The notes: generated by a model from the letters alone, not told the origin. DNA of 60,873 bases from Legionella geestiana (GCF_004571195.1 NZ_CP038272.1:1-60873); one strand, 5' to 3'. Numbered from the stretch's first letter, positions 50,484-59,305 are shown. Program-made: numbers and translations.

Positions 50484-52175
50484 TTACTTATACTTGGGTG
50501 CTACTATTTTTATAGAAGAACAGGACGCTCTTGCTGCGCTCATATCAGGAAAAAATGTTCTAAAGTGTTGACTTGATCCCATTGGTCGACAATATAAATC
50601 TGGAGTTGGTTTACCAGTCCTAACATTTACAGTGGTCATGCATTCCATCTTTCCAAAGGAAGATCTGCTCTGACCAAACATACCAGAAGATGAGGGCTTT
50701 CCCGCATATAATCCACTAGGCGGTGATTGTCTGGCTCTGCAGTCTAAATCTTTTTGTCTTTGCTCGCTCCGACGTTTGACCTCTTTTATATAATCATCAT
50801 TGCGTTTATGAAACGCTCTTATTTGATCGGCGCCGGTAGGCTTGGCTGGTTTTGGTGCAGGCATGAACATGATTGGAGCTGGTGCTTGTATGGCCTTAAC
50901 TGGTGTTGATGCAGGGGCATGTTGGGTTGCTGGAGCCAGAGAAGGGGGCTGGTGAGCTGGTGCGGTGCGTCTGGCCAGCTCCTGTTGATACTCTGGAGCT
51001 GCTACGCACAGAAGGCGATTACGTTGATAATTTGCATCTTCACGCAGGGATAGATCTGTCAAATCATGAGGGTAGTTCCCATAATCATCTTTTACTATCT
51101 GCGCACCATTTTCCACCAGCCATTTTACGCGAACGACATCACCTGCCAGGAAGGCCAGATGCAGTGCGGTACGACGGTAATGCGGTACATCAATATAATT
51201 TGGATTGGCATAGGTTTCACATAAAAGACGATTACGTTGATAATGTGCATCTTCACGCAGGGATAGATCTGTCAAATCATGAGGATAATGTCCATAATCA
51301 TCTTTCACAACCTTCGCACCATTTTCCACCAGCCATTTTACGCGATCGATATCACCTGCCAGGACGGCCAGATGCAGTGCGGTTCGGCGATAATGCGGCA
51401 CATCTACATAATTTGGATTGGCAAAGGTTTCGCATAGAAGACGATTACGTTGATAATTTGCGTCTTCACGCAGCGATAAATCTGTTAAATCATGAGGATA
51501 ATGTCCATAATCATCTTTCACAACCTTTGCACCATTTTCCACCAGCCATTTTACGCGATTAACATCACCTGCCAGGACGGCCAGATGCAGTGCGGTTCGG
51601 CGATAATGCGGCACATCTACATAATTTGGATTGGCAAAGGTTTCGCATAGAAGACGATTACGTTGATAATTTGCATCTTCACGCAGCGATAGGTCTGTTA
51701 AATCATGAGGATATTTCCCTTCATTATCTTTCACCACCTTTGCACCTTTATCGATTAACCATTGCACTCGTTTGACATTACCTTCATACATTGCGCGGTG
51801 CAGCGCCGTCCAGTGACGACCATCGGTTTCAACATGGTTCGGATCAAACCTTTGTGGTAGACATCTATTCAAAAAAAGACCCCCACCCAATGTAATTTTT
51901 TGGTTTGGTTGTAATTCAAAGTCATTTTTTGGTAAAGAGCCATTCCCCATTTCAGTTGGAGCCATGATGGATAAAAACACGCCTAGTGGCCCAGCAAATC
52001 TGCCAAGTCCAACAAGAGTCATTCCTTCTCCAATTAACCAGTCAGCTATATATTCTTGTACGGTTTCAAATGCAATGGTCACGTAATCTTTCCCGTCTTC
52101 TTTTTTTTCATAGACTGCATAACTTCTGCCCATGGCATCATAAACATGTTCAATTTTTTCGGCGGTTAAAGACAT
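50484..52175 (-). CDS. Ankyrin-repeat protein with 213-bp tandem units, candidate effector
   Basis: 563 residues from the ATG at 52175, which has AGGAG upstream. Four or five ankyrin repeats of the type RTALHLAVLAGDVNRVKWLV alternate with a conserved 38-residue spacer containing YPHDLTDLSLRED and YQRNRLLCE. The repeat period is 71 residues, not the usual 33. The N-terminal 100 residues are unassigned and the C-terminal part is proline-rich, basic and low-complexity. There is no signal peptide. In Legionella such proteins are commonly delivered into host cells, but export is not shown here. Confidence 0.85.
   Translation of the reverse strand: MSLTAEKIEHVYDAMGRSYAVYEKKEDGKDYVTIAFETVQEYIADWLIGEGMTLVGLGRFAGPLGVFLSIMAPTEMGNGSLPKNDFELQPNQKITLGGGLFLNRCLPQRFDPNHVETDGRHWTALHRAMYEGNVKRVQWLIDKGAKVVKDNEGKYPHDLTDLSLREDANYQRNRLLCETFANPNYVDVPHYRRTALHLAVLAGDVNRVKWLVENGAKVVKDDYGHYPHDLTDLSLREDANYQRNRLLCETFANPNYVDVPHYRRTALHLAVLAGDIDRVKWLVENGAKVVKDDYGHYPHDLTDLSLREDAHYQRNRLLCETYANPNYIDVPHYRRTALHLAFLAGDVVRVKWLVENGAQIVKDDYGNYPHDLTDLSLREDANYQRNRLLCVAAPEYQQELARRTAPAHQPPSLAPATQHAPASTPVKAIQAPAPIMFMPAPKPAKPTGADQIRAFHKRNDDYIKEVKRRSEQRQKDLDCRARQSPPSGLYAGKPSSSGMFGQSRSSFGKMECMTTVNVRTGKPTPDLYCRPMGSSQHFRTFFPDMSAARASCSSIKIVAPKYK
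51015..51870. repeat. Tandem 213-bp repeats within the ankyrin gene
   Basis: The same CGATTACGTTGATAAT-type block recurs at 51016, 51229, 51442 and 51655, exactly 213 bp apart. Near-identity between units suggests recent duplication or gene conversion. Confidence 0.88.
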
Positions 52176-52220
52176 ATAATGCTCCTGGTGATAATACAAA
52201 TTACTTGAAACTGCAATCAA

Positions 52221-52565
52221 AACAGCCCGTAAGAGATCTGAATAGAGGTGCTTTGTTTGTTATTTATTTAACGAAATGAATTTTAATTGCGTTGCAATTG
52301 GCTTTCAATACCGTGTTACTCTGGCTGGAGAAGGCTGCTAAAACCTCGAATAAGTGGAATTTCAATTTCTGCTGTATGTGTCGCATTCCCCGCGTCAATG
52401 CTGGACACATCCTCATTTGTATATAAGAGGATGTCTTTTGAAATTTAATCCTCGTACCATTGGACAAAACCATCATTTTTTTTTGATTGAATTATTATGA
52501 CTATATTCTGGTTAGTTTGCCGAGTATAATGCTTGGCTATGGTTTGTACATATAGAAGGTGAATA
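52221..52565. other. Intergenic region with a terminator-like hairpin
   Basis: The region separates divergent genes. A hairpin ACATCCTC/GAGGATGT (52407-52414, 52427-52434) followed by CTTTTG lies in the middle. The right part, TTGAATTATTATGACTATA, may hold the promoter for the ORF6N gene. Confidence 0.45.
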
Positions 52566-53117
52566 ATGAAAATAGCAGTCCTGCAAGCTGTTGAGGATAA
52601 AATAATAGAAATTAGACAGCAGGCTGTTTTAATTGATAGTGATGTAGCCAATCTATATGGAGTTGAAACAAAACGAATTAATGAAGCGGTTAAAAATAAT
52701 CCTGAAAAATTTCCGGACAACTACATTATTTTTTTGAATGAAGCAGATAAAAGCGAACTGGTCGAAAATTTCGACCGGTTCAGTAACCTTAAACATTCTA
52801 GCGTACTACCAAAGGCCTTCACTGAAAGAGGGCTTTATATGTTGGCTACAATTTTAAAGAGCGAGAGGGCGACAGAAACTACTCTGGCCATAGTGGAAAC
52901 TTTCGCGAAGGTTAAGGAGATTGAGCGGACAATAAAAGCGATCCCCAATACACCACAGAATTCACCAAAGTATCAAGAATTGATGCAAAAGACGGGTGAT
53001 CTTATTTCAGAATTGGTTGTTCCTGATGATCTGGAGACTTCTGAATCGGAGGCAAGCATTGAAATCAATCTGGCATTAGTTAAATTTAAGTACACTGTCA
53101 AAAAAAAGGCAAAATAA
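52566..53117 (+). CDS. ORF6N-domain DNA-binding protein
   Basis: 183 residues. The ORF6N domain is clear: IRQQAVLIDSDVANLYGVET, then INEAVKNNPEKFPDNYII and AFTERGLYMLATIL. This domain is found in phage and accessory DNA as a putative regulator or antirepressor. The C-terminal half is charged. AGAAGGTG precedes the start. It overlaps no neighbour but is four bases from the next gene. Confidence 0.88.
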   Translation: MKIAVLQAVEDKIIEIRQQAVLIDSDVANLYGVETKRINEAVKNNPEKFPDNYIIFLNEADKSELVENFDRFSNLKHSSVLPKAFTERGLYMLATILKSERATETTLAIVETFAKVKEIERTIKAIPNTPQNSPKYQELMQKTGDLISELVVPDDLETSESEASIEINLALVKFKYTVKKKAK

Positions 53118-53121
53118 TCCT

Positions 53122-53334
53122 ATGAATGGCACAAGACAGGCGTTAGTTTTATGGGAAAATGTTCGGCCAGAATATCGTATTATGATTTTAAACAATGTCT
53201 GGTGTGGTCAATGCGGAAAAGGCGTTGGTATTGCTAATCCTTACGCAACTGTTCTAAAAGGCGATATTTTATTGGATGGTACATGCGTTACATGTGGCTC
53301 CAAGGTTGCGAGATACCTGGAAATGCAGACTTAG
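53122..53334 (+). CDS. Small protein with two CxxC pairs
   Basis: 70 residues with CGQCGKG and CVTCGSK, the spacing of a zinc ribbon. It follows the ORF6N gene by four bases and is probably in its operon. No function is assigned. Confidence 0.65.
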   Translation: MNGTRQALVLWENVRPEYRIMILNNVWCGQCGKGVGIANPYATVLKGDILLDGTCVTCGSKVARYLEMQT

Positions 53335-53371
53335 AGTAGGGGGCATGGCGGCACATTCACGCCAACTAAGC

Positions 53372-53391
53372 CTGATTACTGTGATAATCAG
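53372..53391. terminator. Hairpin between convergent small genes
   Basis: CTGATTA and TAATCAG, 7-bp arms with a 6-base loop, lie just beyond the stops of the two converging genes. Confidence 0.5.
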
Positions 53392-53639
53392 ACCTGATTT
53401 TCTGCTTCATCTTTATAGCCATAAAGAACTCTAAACGCCGTTAATATAAATCCGACTAATAATATATAGAATCCAAGATTTTCGCCTTCCTGAGCGGATA
53501 ATTCCATTGTATGTATTAAAAATAAATTAAAATTATATAAAGGACCTACTCCCAGCTTGTTGTGAACAGTCAGTATGCTCCCAAGAAAAAAGAAGGAAAT
53601 ACAAGCCAAAGTATACAAACAATTCAAAACTTCTTTCAT
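53388..53639 (-). CDS. Small membrane protein, unknown
   Basis: 83 residues with two hydrophobic segments (LYTLACISFFFLGSILTV and LGFYILLVGFILTAFRVLYG) separated by a polar loop. No family is recognised. Confidence 0.55.
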   Translation of the reverse strand: MKEVLNCLYTLACISFFFLGSILTVHNKLGVGPLYNFNLFLIHTMELSAQEGENLGFYILLVGFILTAFRVLYGYKDEAENQV

Positions 53640-53679
53640 ATATTATTTCCTCGTCAACGAGAGCGCTCATCTAAAAGGT

Positions 53680-53721
53680 GTAGTAGTTCAAACTTGATCT
53701 GACAGTTGTTTGAACTACTAC
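53680..53721. terminator. Strong hairpin with 14-bp perfect arms
   Basis: GTAGTAGTTCAAAC and GTTTGAACTACTAC with a 14-base loop. It sits between the lipoprotein and the small membrane gene, both on the minus strand, so it probably terminates the lipoprotein transcript. Confidence 0.6.
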
Positions 53722-53752
53722 ATTTTATTATCTTTCTGTGTGGTCTGTCGGG

Positions 53753-54118
53753 CTATTTTAAAACAATGGCCTCCGCAGTGGTTTGTGAGAGTCCTGATGT
53801 GATATTCGTAATTCCCTGTGCACCGATCAATGCCGCTTGCTTTTTTAGTTCAGACGTAATGGATTCCTGCGAAAAAGTCATGCCTACAAAATTATGGTTT
53901 TGGGCGGTAACCCTTCCAATAATCTTATAATGTCTGGGTATATCCGCTTTGGAATGATATATTTTGACTTGCTCCTGATTGACTGGTTTTCGATGTTCTT
54001 TGGTTGTTGATACAGAATCGCCATTACTTACCATCGCCTTCATATCTGTAGTAGAGCATCCAGTTAAAGCAATTGTTGATGCTATAACCGCATTCATTAG
54101 TATGACGTTTATTTTCAT
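53753..54118 (-). CDS. YbjQ/heavy-metal-binding-like small lipoprotein, unassigned
   Basis: 121 residues from the ATG at 54118, with GGAG upstream. Lipobox LTGC near residue 22, followed by a domain with HYKIIGRVTAQNHNFVGM and LKKQAALIGAQGITNI. That pattern recalls small lipoproteins of YbjQ-like fold; the family call is weak. Likely anchored in the outer membrane. Confidence 0.6.
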   Translation of the reverse strand: MKINVILMNAVIASTIALTGCSTTDMKAMVSNGDSVSTTKEHRKPVNQEQVKIYHSKADIPRHYKIIGRVTAQNHNFVGMTFSQESITSELKKQAALIGAQGITNITSGLSQTTAEAIVLK

Positions 54119-54169
54119 TGTGTTCTCCATGTTTTTATGCGCCGTTCTATGATAATGGAATTGTCTCAA

Positions 54170-54437
54170 AGAAACCTGATTTTTATCGGTTAATTTTTAA
54201 TGAATGGGTCATCATCATGCGTTGACCACGTTTTTGCTGTATTGTGTCAAAAACGAAATAAACCGGCAAATAAAGTTTTCGGATGAATTTTTTAATCATT
54301 TAAATGTCCTTGTTTTATGATTGTATCGAATATAATACTAATATATCACATCCGGTATTATGAGCAAGCGTTATTTGACACATTAATCTCACATTTGAGA
54401 TAATAATTTTATTAACGATGTTCTTGGAGTTCCTGTA
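54170..54437. other. Divergent promoter region
   Basis: 268 bp, AT-rich, between a minus-strand lipoprotein gene and a plus-strand DUF6471 gene. A TTTGAGATAATAATTTT stretch near 54394 could contribute a -10. No clear operator is seen. Confidence 0.3.
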
Positions 54438-54683
54438 TTGGAAAACATGGATTGGAACAAATTGGCTTCCGGTCTTCTCAAGGCCGAGCTGAAGCGTCGT
54501 AACATTAATTATGAGCAGCTAATTGTCTTGTTGGATAAAATAGGTATCCACGAAACTCGAGCTGGCATATTAAATAAAATGAGCCGAGGTTCATTTCAAT
54601 TTGCTTTTTTTCTACAGTGCGCCACGGCAATTGGAATTACCAATCTGCGACTTGATGATGTAGTCTCAACAATCAGGCCTTAA
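54438..54683 (+). CDS. DUF6471-type small protein
   Basis: 81 residues with the pattern W-KLASGLLKAELKRRNINYEQ, then IGIHETRAGILNKMSRGSFQ and FAFFLQCATAIGI, matching the DUF6471 layout (XRE-like helices). The start is TTG at 54438 with GGAG nine bases upstream, or ATG at 54447. It is a possible small DNA-binding regulator. Confidence 0.7.
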   Translation: MENMDWNKLASGLLKAELKRRNINYEQLIVLLDKIGIHETRAGILNKMSRGSFQFAFFLQCATAIGITNLRLDDVVSTIRP

Positions 54684-54699
54684 TTCTGTTCGTGTTTTT

Positions 54700-55140
54700 T
54701 TATCGGAAAATCATTCCTATTACAACTGTACAGGCTGCCAGAAATGTCACGCATGAAGCCACCAGATTGAACATGGCAACCCGCTCTGTATTACGCAGTG
54801 ACTTACCTACACGTGCAAGGAGATCTTCGGTTTCTTTTTTAACAGCCATCGCCGTGCTTATGGCACTGTCATGTAATAGTTTTGTCATGGTGTCTTTGCT
54901 GGCATCAAGGGCCGCGTTTAAAATCCTCTCGGATTTGTCTTTGGCGTCATTCCCCCAGCGAAGTGCGATCCCTTCCAGCTCTTCCTTGTACTGGTCGAGC
55001 ATGGCTTGCTGAGCTTTAAGATTATCATCCATCAGCCGGGCATTAAGGGTTTGTAATATCAGGATAGGATCATTTTGCCCAACCGACACACCGTGTTTTA
55101 CAGCTATTTCTTTAATAAGAGTTTGCATCTGGTCGGTCAT
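54700..55140 (-). CDS. traM: TraM-like conjugation protein
   Basis: 146 residues, close to the 145 of RP4 TraM. Mostly coiled-coil (LDQYKEELEGIALRWGNDAK) with a single C-terminal membrane helix (VASCVTFLAACTVVIGMIF). Last gene of the traK-traL-traM operon reading away from oriT. Exact role unknown; needed for efficient IncP transfer. Confidence 0.82.
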   Translation of the reverse strand: MTDQMQTLIKEIAVKHGVSVGQNDPILILQTLNARLMDDNLKAQQAMLDQYKEELEGIALRWGNDAKDKSERILNAALDASKDTMTKLLHDSAISTAMAVKKETEDLLARVGKSLRNTERVAMFNLVASCVTFLAACTVVIGMIFR

Positions 55141-55865
55141 TACAGTACCGCCGTATTTTCAAGTTGGTTGAAAATTTCATCTCGCACGATTTTGAGGCGC
55201 TGCCTTGTCATTATTGTTCGATCAGGGGAGGTGATTGCCTCATTAAAGGTCAAACGTTCCTGAAGCATTTCTGTCATATCACGCCCGTAGGTTTCTTCTT
55301 TGAGGGTTGGGAGCTGGACGATGGCTGATATGCGCTCTTTGTTATCGTTATAGGATTTCATTTGCTCAAAGCTTTTTCCATCGTGCTCGACAGATCCCCA
55401 ATATGGGTTTATCCAGACTACGAATTGAGCGTTATCTGAAAACTGGCTGACGAGTTGTGAAAAGCCGTTGACCGTATCAAGCAGGGCCTGGCCGCCAGTG
55501 ACAACAGTATGCACGACGAGCTCATGCCCCATATCGGCGAGCAGGGTCGGAACTTCATTGCTTATGAGGTAATGTGAGAGCTGCACAAATGAGCTCGCAC
55601 CGTTGTCAATGATAGCGTCGTCTTTGATTAACGCAATCATTTCGATTAACTCGTCAAAGTTGCGCGTGTTAATTTCTTCGCCATCCATTATCTGGAGTTG
55701 CTTCACATTTAATGCCTTATAGCCCGCAAAGGTAGCATTCACCGGATCGGTGTCTATGCAAAGAGGACTTTTTCCTTTGTCTGTTTTGTATTGGGCAATA
55801 GTTGCGGCGATAAAAGATTTACCGACGCCTCCTTTGCCCTGCAATATCATGTGTATTTTTGCCAT
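55140..55865 (-). CDS. traL: TraL-like ParA-type ATPase
   Basis: 241 residues, equal in length to RP4 TraL. Walker A is GKGGVGKSFIAATI and there is a ParA-like CIDTDPVNAT segment. Starts and stops overlap neighbours by one base on both sides (TAATG). It probably assists in relaxosome or plasmid positioning; the exact role is not settled. Confidence 0.9.
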   Translation of the reverse strand: MAKIHMILQGKGGVGKSFIAATIAQYKTDKGKSPLCIDTDPVNATFAGYKALNVKQLQIMDGEEINTRNFDELIEMIALIKDDAIIDNGASSFVQLSHYLISNEVPTLLADMGHELVVHTVVTGGQALLDTVNGFSQLVSQFSDNAQFVVWINPYWGSVEHDGKSFEQMKSYNDNKERISAIVQLPTLKEETYGRDMTEMLQERLTFNEAITSPDRTIMTRQRLKIVRDEIFNQLENTAVL

Positions 55866-56263
55866 TAGATTAAGTCCTCAATGTTAGGTATGGGGTTGTA
55901 AGTGAATGCGGGCAGGACACCAGGCTTTGTTATTTTTGTTGCCGGCTTGTTTTGCTCAGTGTCTGGTTTTGTATGATTGCTGTCGGTCGTGACCTGTGGC
56001 GTTGGCTCAGGATGAGTTGCGCCCCGGTTTGCCTGCGGTTGGCGAATCTGGCGGTTCACGTAGTTTAAAAATGTATCATAACCAAATTCAATTCGTTTGG
56101 ATTCATGCATGTTCTCCCACACCGTTTTTACTGGAAAACCCGCTTCTATGGCTGCTTTCACATCTTCACGGATAACAAGGAAGGCAACGAGATTTTTGTC
56201 CCGTCGGTTTGATTTTCTCTGCTTGACCCATTCGGCAAGCTGTTCGGGATAAGGTTTTGCCAT
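55865..56263 (-). CDS. traK: TraK-like oriT-binding protein
   Basis: 132 residues from the ATG at 56263, which matches the RP4 TraK N-terminus (MAKPYPEQLAEWV). It continues with LVAFLVIREDVKAAIEAGFP and EFGYDTFLNYV, and ends with the family's FTYNP-type tail. TraK of RP4 wraps oriT DNA next to the nick site. The 13-bp direct repeats just upstream are its likely targets. Confidence 0.9.
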   Translation of the reverse strand: MAKPYPEQLAEWVKQRKSNRRDKNLVAFLVIREDVKAAIEAGFPVKTVWENMHESKRIEFGYDTFLNYVNRQIRQPQANRGATHPEPTPQVTTDSNHTKPDTEQNKPATKITKPGVLPAFTYNPIPNIEDLI

Positions 56264-56298
56264 ATCAATTATCAGCCATTTATATTTTCGATTAAGTG

Positions 56299-56353
56299 TC
56301 AATTATATGTCAATTAAATATCGATTGAATCCGTTTAAATTCAATTATATGTC
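56299..56353. repeat. Direct repeats of 13 bp in the oriT leading region
   Basis: TCAATTATATGTC occurs at 56299-56311 and 56341-56353, 42 bp apart (about four helical turns). Position on the traK side of oriT suggests TraK-binding repeats or a local promoter operator. Confidence 0.6.
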
Positions 56354-56622
56354 TGTTAAGTCAGTTTACACTATCATTTTCTCAAGTCGAAATATTTTTG
56401 GCATAAAAACAGGATTAAATCGAAATCAGTGTGCTATTATCCCATGGAGTAATTGATTTGTTTTCCCCGGCAAGATATGTAAGGTTAGCTAACCTGCAAG
56501 CAGGCTATCTAATCTTACTCATTCCTTATTCGCACCTGCGGTGCTCAACGGAAATCTTGCTCTCCGAGGGAAGCGGCTACCGCCGCACCAAACCAAACCG
56601 AGTCAAAAACTAAAGAAAAATA
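56303..56622. other. oriT: Origin of transfer (oriT), IncP/MOBP type
   Basis: The region lies between divergent traK and traJ. It holds a perfect 12-bp palindrome GGTTAGCTAACC (56483-56494), then an inverted repeat GCACC-TGC-GGTGC (56532-56544). About nine bases later comes AAATCTTG-C (nick predicted between 56559 and 56560). The arrangement and the ATCTTG/ATCCTG motif match MOBP origins such as RP4. Confidence 0.82.
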
Positions 56623-56976
56623 ATGAGCGACGAACAAAAGAACCCAACCAGAAAACACGGACGCCACCTGCGGGTTCCCGTGCTTCCTGATGAGGAAAAT
56701 GAAATCAAGGCCAACGCGGCAAAAGCAGGCCTCACCACCGCTGAGTACCTGCGACGCCTGGGCCTTGGCTATGAGATTCGCGCCATGATAGACAATCAGC
56801 AGGTTGCAGAGCTTGCAAAAATCAACGCCGACCTTGGTCGTCTTGGTGGGCTCTTGAAACTCTGGCTCACCAATGACGAACGTCTGGCGCATATCAGCCC
56901 TCAAACCATGGCGACTGTTCTTGAGCGCATACTAAACACGCAAGCCGCCATGCTTGAGGTGGTGCAAAAACTATGA
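56623..56976 (+). CDS. traJ: TraJ-like relaxosome accessory protein
   Basis: 117 residues of ribbon-helix-helix type: HLRVPVLPDEENEIKANAAK then GLTTAEYLRRLGLGYEI. In RP4 TraJ binds the oriT inverted repeat and recruits TraI. Its end lies 34 bases before the chosen traI start. Confidence 0.92.
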   Translation: MSDEQKNPTRKHGRHLRVPVLPDEENEIKANAAKAGLTTAEYLRRLGLGYEIRAMIDNQQVAELAKINADLGRLGGLLKLWLTNDERLAHISPQTMATVLERILNTQAAMLEVVQKL

Positions 56977-57010
56977 GCATTCTGTTTGCAAATACGTGGA
57001 TGGTGTTGAC

Positions 57011-59305
57011 ATGATAGTCCGCCATCTCCCGGTGCGTGCCGGCCGGAAAAGCAGTTTTGCGGGACTTGTTAAATACATTACCAGCGGACAAGGAAAACAG
57101 GAACGCGTTGGTGATATTCGCATTACCAATTGCTTAAGTCATGATGTCGTCTGGGCGACGCATGAGGTCCTTGCGACGCAAGCTCAAAACCAGCGAACTC
57201 AATGTGACAAAACCTATCATTTATTAATTTCATTTCCACCCGGTGAAACCCCATCCCCTGATGTGTTAAAAGATATTGAGGACCGCGTTTGCGCCTCAAT
57301 TGGCTACGGCGAACACCAACGTATCAGCGCGATTCATTACGACACCGATCATCTGCATATTCACATCGGAATCAACAAAATTCACCCAACACGTTTTACG
57401 GCACACCTTCCCTACTACGATTATAAGGCTTTCGGTGACATTGCCGCTAAACTCGAAATTGAACATGGTTTGCAACAGATAAACCACAAGGCTCGAAAGA
57501 CTGCTTCTGAGAATCGCGCTGATGATATGGAGCATCATTCAGCGGAGGAAAGTCTTTTAAACTGGATTAAGCGTGATTGCATGAAACAGTTTCAGAACGC
57601 GAAAAGCTGGTCCGATCTCCATACCCTCATGCGAGAAAATGGCCTTGAACTTTGCGAGCGTGGTTCTGGACTGATTATCATCGATAGAGCGGGGATGGCT
57701 GTTAAAGCGAGTTCGGTATCGCGTGACTTTTCAAAGAATAAACTTGAAAAGCGCTATGGGGAATTTGAGCGTAATTCCTATTCTCAATCATCGGAAAAAC
57801 CACCTTTAACAAAAAGACAAGGTGTTGCCAAACCAGGGCAAAAACCACCACCCTTTCGTCAAAATCGCTTACAGAGTCTTGGACGACTTGAGGCTATTAA
57901 AATTGATAATGGAGCACATTATAATCAGCGCCCGATTCACATGACCTTTAATACGGTTGAGTTATACGCAAGATATAAAAATGAACAGCAACAGGCCCTC
58001 GATTTCAGGTCAAAAGACTTAGGTCGCTCTCGTGCACGAAAAGACAGGTTGATAAAACAGGCGATGCGCACAAGCCGTCTAAAACGCACGGCTATTAAAT
58101 TGCTAAAGGGTGCTGGCGTGAACAAAAAATTACTCTATGCGCTGGTCAGCAAGGCACTTAAAACCGACATTGAAAACGCCCGCCAACAACATTTGCAAGA
58201 ACGTCAGGCGATCGTCATAAAATACCAACGCCGAACCTGGGCTGATTGGTTAAAGCAACGTGCCACGGAAGGTGATCATGAGGCTTTGGCGGCTTTGCGC
58301 TCTCGCGAGGCCAAGCAAAAACTAACAGGTAATACCATTACGGGTAAGGTCGTCCATGGAGCTGGTGCATCTCCTGGTATATCCCCTGACAATATCACCA
58401 AAACAGGAACCGTAATTTATCGAGTCGGAATCTGTGCGATTCGAGACGATGGTGATCTCTTGAAAGTTTCACGGGGCTCATCAGAAGAAGGACTGATTGC
58501 TGCGCTCACCATGGCGATGCAACGCTATGGTGAGCGCCTCAGCGTGAGCGGCAGCAGCCAATTTAAAGAGCGGATAGCCCAAGTCGCAGCAGGCTTGAAG
58601 CTCAATATCATCTTTGAGGACGCAGCTCTTGAAAAGCGTCGTAAAGATCTAATACAAACCAACCTTATGAAGGAAATAAACCATGAGCACAGTAGACAAT
58701 CAACTCTTAAGCCCCGAAGAACAAATCGAGGCAGCAATGAAAGCATTGCAGCAAACCGAACCAGAAGAATTCAGCAACGAGATGGAAAGTCCGATGCCGG
58801 AATCATCAACAAGCCCAACCTTGGACGCATTGGACAGCAGCCGCCGCCCGAAAGCAAAAACCGCTTGCGAGACCTGTCCCAACTCGGTGTGGTTCAGCTC
58901 GCCGGTGGAAGTGAAATGTTATTGCCGGGTGATGTATCTCGTAACCTGGAGCACCAAGGAACCAAATCAGATAACAGATTGCGACGGGATGTATCTGGGT
59001 CAGGAGCAGTAAATAAAGGGGAGGAAGCCGCAGAAAAATATATTGTTGAGAGGAATTTAACAAGAGAAAAAATTGTCGCAATACCGAAACACAGGCGATA
59101 TAATCCAGGGGAGGAAGGTTCTGTGCAATTTGCCGGAATTCGTCAGATTAACGATGAGTCTCTGGTTCTTTTGAAGTGTAATGAAGAAGTAATTGTCATG
59201 CCAATTGATGCCCCTATGGCGCGTCGTATGAAGAAGCTGTCTTTAGGCGCTGCTGTTACCTTAACATCGAGGGGTGTTATCATCACCAGAGGACGCAGGC
59301 GATGA
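57011..59305 (+). CDS. traI: MOBP-type relaxase TraI
   Basis: 764 residues from the ATG at 57011, aligning with RP4 TraI (MIVRHLPVRAGRKSSFAGL). Motif I has catalytic Tyr22 in VKYITSGQ. Motif III is HYDTDHLHIHIGINKIHP with H109, H114, H116 and H118. It nicks oriT and carries the strand into the recipient. The C-terminal 350 residues are basic and repetitive. A second gene, traH, lies inside its 3' part in another frame. Confidence 0.94.
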   Translation: MIVRHLPVRAGRKSSFAGLVKYITSGQGKQERVGDIRITNCLSHDVVWATHEVLATQAQNQRTQCDKTYHLLISFPPGETPSPDVLKDIEDRVCASIGYGEHQRISAIHYDTDHLHIHIGINKIHPTRFTAHLPYYDYKAFGDIAAKLEIEHGLQQINHKARKTASENRADDMEHHSAEESLLNWIKRDCMKQFQNAKSWSDLHTLMRENGLELCERGSGLIIIDRAGMAVKASSVSRDFSKNKLEKRYGEFERNSYSQSSEKPPLTKRQGVAKPGQKPPPFRQNRLQSLGRLEAIKIDNGAHYNQRPIHMTFNTVELYARYKNEQQQALDFRSKDLGRSRARKDRLIKQAMRTSRLKRTAIKLLKGAGVNKKLLYALVSKALKTDIENARQQHLQERQAIVIKYQRRTWADWLKQRATEGDHEALAALRSREAKQKLTGNTITGKVVHGAGASPGISPDNITKTGTVIYRVGICAIRDDGDLLKVSRGSSEEGLIAALTMAMQRYGERLSVSGSSQFKERIAQVAAGLKLNIIFEDAALEKRRKDLIQTNLMKEINHEHSRQSTLKPRRTNRGSNESIAANRTRRIQQRDGKSDAGIINKPNLGRIGQQPPPESKNRLRDLSQLGVVQLAGGSEMLLPGDVSRNLEHQGTKSDNRLRRDVSGSGAVNKGEEAAEKYIVERNLTREKIVAIPKHRRYNPGEEGSVQFAGIRQINDESLVLLKCNEEVIVMPIDAPMARRMKKLSLGAAVTLTSRGVIITRGRRR
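58683..59012 (+). CDS. traH: TraH-like protein overlapping traI in another frame
   Basis: 109 residues, read in a frame different from TraI. AAGGAAATAAACC precedes the ATG. The N-terminus is acidic; the C-terminal part has a Cys-rich pattern with CETCPNSVWF, VKCYCRVMYLVTWS and ITDCDGMYL. RP4 traH has the same nested placement and helps stabilise the relaxosome. An unusually ordered Cys pattern in a second frame supports a real gene. Confidence 0.8.
   Translation: MSTVDNQLLSPEEQIEAAMKALQQTEPEEFSNEMESPMPESSTSPTLDALDSSRRPKAKTACETCPNSVWFSSPVEVKCYCRVMYLVTWSTKEPNQITDCDGMYLGQEQ

Noticed and set aside
50903-51562. Long plus-strand frame with repeated His/Asn-rich units
   Set aside because: It is antisense to the ankyrin repeats; periodicity comes from the 213-bp unit and the codon pattern fits the minus strand better.
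54700-55012. Plus-strand frame opposite traM
   Set aside because: The minus-strand TraM has matching length, order and coupling to TraL; the plus frame has no family signal.
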